A model generated the notes under the pieces. It was given only the letters and a program-made list of their open reading frames with translations, was not told where the DNA came from and ran no database searches. Positions 5,383 through 6,998 of a stretch of 6,998 nucleotides of DNA are shown piece after piece; the stretch's first letter is position 1; each line of letters starts with the position of its first letter. This stretch comes from Halobacteriovorax sp. (GTDB taxonomy: Bacteria > Bdellovibrionota > Bacteriovoracia > Bacteriovoracales > Bacteriovoracaceae), in NCBI GenBank assembly GCA_002686115.1, contig NZAF01000129.1, positions 1 through 6,998 on the forward strand, read 5' to 3'. The position numbers were made by a program, and so were the translations under genes.

Positions 5383-6384
5383 TTGGAACTTATTTTAGAT
5401 TTCTTGTCCAAATTTGTGACTCAATTTCAAACGCCAACCCTTGCATTCCTTATTGGTGGTGCACTTCTAGCTGCTTTTAAAAGTAAGCTCTTTATTCCTG
5501 ATGCTATTTATAAATTAATTGTCTTTGTCCTCTTAATGAAAATAGGTATGAAAGGGGGGATAGAGATTAGAAACGCCGATCTTACAACAATGCTCTTACC
5601 TGTTCTCTTTGCTTTTTTATTGGGGCTAATCACTGTTTATTTAGGAGTCTTTTTCTTCTCATGCATAGATAAAGTCAAACAAGTTGATGGTATCGCAACA
5701 GCTGGCCTATTTGGTGCGGTAAGTGCTTCTACTCTTGCTGCTGCTATGGTTGTTCTTGAGCAGGAAAGTGTGCATTTTGAAGCTTGGGTACCGGCCCTTT
5801 ATCCATTCATGGATATTCCTGCTCTTGTGCTATCGATTGTTCTTGCAAATATTCATATTAAAAAAGAAGAGGGGAAAACGAAGAAAGAAATCGATATAAA
5901 GGGAATCATTAAATCAAGCTTAAGAGGCTCAGCTCTTTCTGCTTTATTACTTGGTCTTTTTTTAGGCTTCTTAGCTAAGCCCGATGAACTCTTACATACT
6001 TTCTATGAGCCATTATTTAAGGGATTTCTCTCAATGCTTATGCTTGTCATGGGAATGGAAGCCTATTCCCAAATTCATGAATTAAAAAAAGCTGCTCATT
6101 GGTTTATTTTGTATGGTGTGTTTGCACCAATTATAAATGGTCTCTTGGCCTTTGGCCTAGGTTATATTGCGCATATTACTGTTGGTTTTAGTCCTGGGGG
6201 AGTTATTCTCTTCTCTGTAATAGCTTCATCAAATTCTGATATCTCAGGACCTCCTACCTTAAGGGCTGCCATACCAAGTGCTAATCCCTCAACATATTTG
6301 GGAGCGTCAACAAGTATTGGTACACCTGTTGCGATCGCAATTTGTATTCCTTTATTTATTTCTTTGGCCGAAATTGTATTTTAA
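5383..6384 (+). CDS. sbtA: Sodium-dependent bicarbonate transporter SbtA
   Basis: SbtA is an inner-membrane symporter that brings in bicarbonate with sodium, best known from cyanobacterial carbon-concentrating systems. The protein follows the cyanobacterial family closely: QTPTLAFLIGG near the N-terminus, KIGMKGGIEIRN, the first-half signature GLFGAVSASTLAAA (108-121), ALYPFMDIPALV, LMLVMGMEA, and the second-half signature SSNSDISGPPTLRAAIPSAN (282-301) followed by GTPVAIAICIPLF. About ten hydrophobic segments lie in two related halves, separated by a short charged loop near 158-176 that is shorter than in the cyanobacterial protein. I prefer TTG at 5383 (333 residues): AGGAG (5371-5375) lies seven bases ahead and the N-terminus then matches homologues. 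ATG at 5368 (338 residues) has an SD-like AGAAG only two bases away. It is followed 14 bases later by sbtB, its regulator. Confidence 0.92.
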   Translation: MELILDFLSKFVTQFQTPTLAFLIGGALLAAFKSKLFIPDAIYKLIVFVLLMKIGMKGGIEIRNADLTTMLLPVLFAFLLGLITVYLGVFFFSCIDKVKQVDGIATAGLFGAVSASTLAAAMVVLEQESVHFEAWVPALYPFMDIPALVLSIVLANIHIKKEEGKTKKEIDIKGIIKSSLRGSALSALLLGLFLGFLAKPDELLHTFYEPLFKGFLSMLMLVMGMEAYSQIHELKKAAHWFILYGVFAPIINGLLAFGLGYIAHITVGFSPGGVILFSVIASSNSDISGPPTLRAAIPSANPSTYLGASTSIGTPVAIAICIPLFISLAEIVF

Positions 6385-6398
6385 ACTTTGGAGAATTT

Positions 6399-6719
6399 AT
6401 GGAAATTCATCATGCTAAAAAAGTCGTTATTATCACTGAAAAACTCATCTCTGAAAGTGTATGTGAGCTGATAAAAGACAGTCATGCTAGTGGTTATACA
6501 ATATGTAGTGTTGGCGGAAGTAGTGAGAGAAATGTAAAGTCTAGCGATGATGGAGCCTCAGTTGTGGGTGACTTTTCAAATGTAAAAATTGAGGCCATCT
6601 TAAAAGATCAAGACGAAGCATTACATCTCATTGAGATGGTTGTTGATGAGTTTTTTACAGATTTTTCAGGTATTTGTTTCATTGAAGATGTTCAGGTTTT
6701 AAGAACGTCTAAATTTTAA
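6399..6719 (+). CDS. sbtB: SbtB-like PII-family regulator of SbtA
   Basis: SbtB is a small trimeric PII-like protein that binds adenine nucleotides and second messengers and docks on SbtA to control bicarbonate uptake. This one has 106 residues (cyanobacterial SbtB is about 110). It shows the family pattern: KVVIITEKLI at 8-17, the SGYT segment at 31-34, the T-loop starting GGSSERNVKSS at 39-49, the VKIEAIL strand at 62-68, and a second alpha/beta unit ending GICFIEDVQVL (91-101). The C-terminal CGPEGC-type R-loop of many cyanobacterial SbtB proteins is absent; the chain ends RTSKF. The start is ATG 6399, preceded by TTTGGAGA; an upstream in-frame ATG at 6342 lies inside sbtA and lacks an SD. 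Co-transcription with sbtA is very likely. Assignment rests on sequence pattern plus neighbour. Confidence 0.88.
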   Translation: MEIHHAKKVVIITEKLISESVCELIKDSHASGYTICSVGGSSERNVKSSDDGASVVGDFSNVKIEAILKDQDEALHLIEMVVDEFFTDFSGICFIEDVQVLRTSKF

Positions 6720-6822
6720 AAAATTTTTCTTATGAATTGATTAATTTAAATCAATATATTAATTTTGGAGATAACAAGAAAATTTTATATCAAATTTTAA
6801 AAAATACAACAGGACTTCAAAT
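6720..6822. other. AT-rich intergenic region between sbtB and the radical SAM gene
   Basis: These 103 bases hold a 6+6 inverted repeat, TTGATT (6737-6742) and AATCAA (6749-6754), with a 6-base spacer, which may be an operator. A weak promoter-like pair, TTTTGG (6763-6768) and TATATC (6786-6791) at a 17-base spacing, could serve the downstream gene. No GC-rich terminator hairpin follows sbtB, so read-through is possible. Confidence 0.3.
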
Positions 6823-6998
6823 ATGAAAAAAAATTCTCTCTATAAAAGCTATAAAGGATTTAAGATACTTCTTGTATATCCCAATATACAGTTGTGCGAA
6901 ATGATGCCTTATTCGATAGGACTTTTAACAGCTTTGTTAAGAAGAGAAGGATTTACAGTCGATTTATTTGATACGACATTTTATGTAGATAAAGTTAA
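6823..6998 (+). CDS. B12-binding radical SAM protein, N-terminal fragment (cut by window edge)
   Basis: Only the first 58 codons are visible. After a basic start (MKKNSLYKSYKG), residues 14-52 read KILLVYPNIQLCEMMPYSIG and then LLTALLRREGFTVDLFDTTF. This is the characteristic opening of cobalamin-binding domains that precede a radical SAM domain: the VYPN strand, the PxxIGLLTALLRREG helix and the VDLFDTTFY strand. The CxxxCxxC iron-sulfur motif would lie well beyond the edge, so the radical SAM half is expected from the family, not seen. AGGA (6811-6814) lies eight bases before the ATG, supporting this start. The substrate cannot be told. It follows sbtB by about 100 bases on the same strand, with its own likely promoter. 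Confidence 0.72.
   Translation, partial: MKKNSLYKSYKGFKILLVYPNIQLCEMMPYSIGLLTALLRREGFTVDLFDTTFYVDKV

Noticed and set aside
6342..6398. N-terminal extension of SbtB by 19 residues
   Set aside because: It overlaps sbtA, has no SD, and the extra residues are not SbtB-like, whereas ATG 6399 has a good SD and the expected protein length.
6737..6754. FNR box
   Set aside because: The FNR consensus is TTGAT-N4-ATCAA; here the half-sites are eight bases apart, so only a generic inverted repeat is claimed.

Overview
The window is AT-rich (roughly one third G+C by eye), with short intergenic gaps, mostly SD-led genes and one clear Rho-independent terminator. The gene content (tandem MnmA-type proteins, a small CxxC protein of a kind seen in delta-proteobacteria-like genomes, SbtA/SbtB, a B12-dependent radical SAM protein) suits a low-GC Gram-negative bacterium. 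My best guess is a marine predatory Bacteriovoracales/Halobacteriovorax-type organism. That is inference only; no rRNA or other marker gene is present. No tRNA, rRNA, CRISPR array or insertion sequence was seen.

Layout. (1) 1-722, minus strand: the N-terminal two thirds of a C5-cytosine DNA methyltransferase, cut by the window edge. (2) 723-869: a divergent promoter region with a 14-bp perfect palindrome just before the next gene. (3) 870-4461, plus strand: three genes reading the same way. They are a full-length but degenerate MnmA-like protein without the PP-loop signature or either catalytic cysteine, an exported M28-peptidase-like protein with most zinc ligands replaced, and a normal mnmA (tRNA 2-thiouridylase). 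(4) 4448-4657, minus strand: a small cysteine-rich protein overlapping the tail of mnmA. (5) 4658-4957: a divergent intergenic region with a good sigma70-type promoter to the left and a sigma54-like -24/-12 element to the right, plus an upstream dyad at enhancer distance. (6) 4958-5260: a 100-residue acidic, probably coiled-coil protein of unknown function, closed by a strong terminator. (7) 5383-6719: sbtA-sbtB, a sodium/bicarbonate symporter and its PII-like regulator. (8) 6823-end: the start of a B12-binding radical SAM protein.

How the genes work together. SbtA and SbtB form a recognisable transporter/regulator pair. MnmA is housekeeping tRNA-modification machinery. The striking part is the pair of pseudoenzymes before mnmA: an inactive-looking MnmA paralog and, one base after its stop codon, an inactive-looking secreted M28 homologue that seems to start at a rare AUU codon. 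Both keep the full length and fold-defining segments of their families while losing catalytic residues, which suggests repurposing rather than decay. What they do cannot be read from the sequence.
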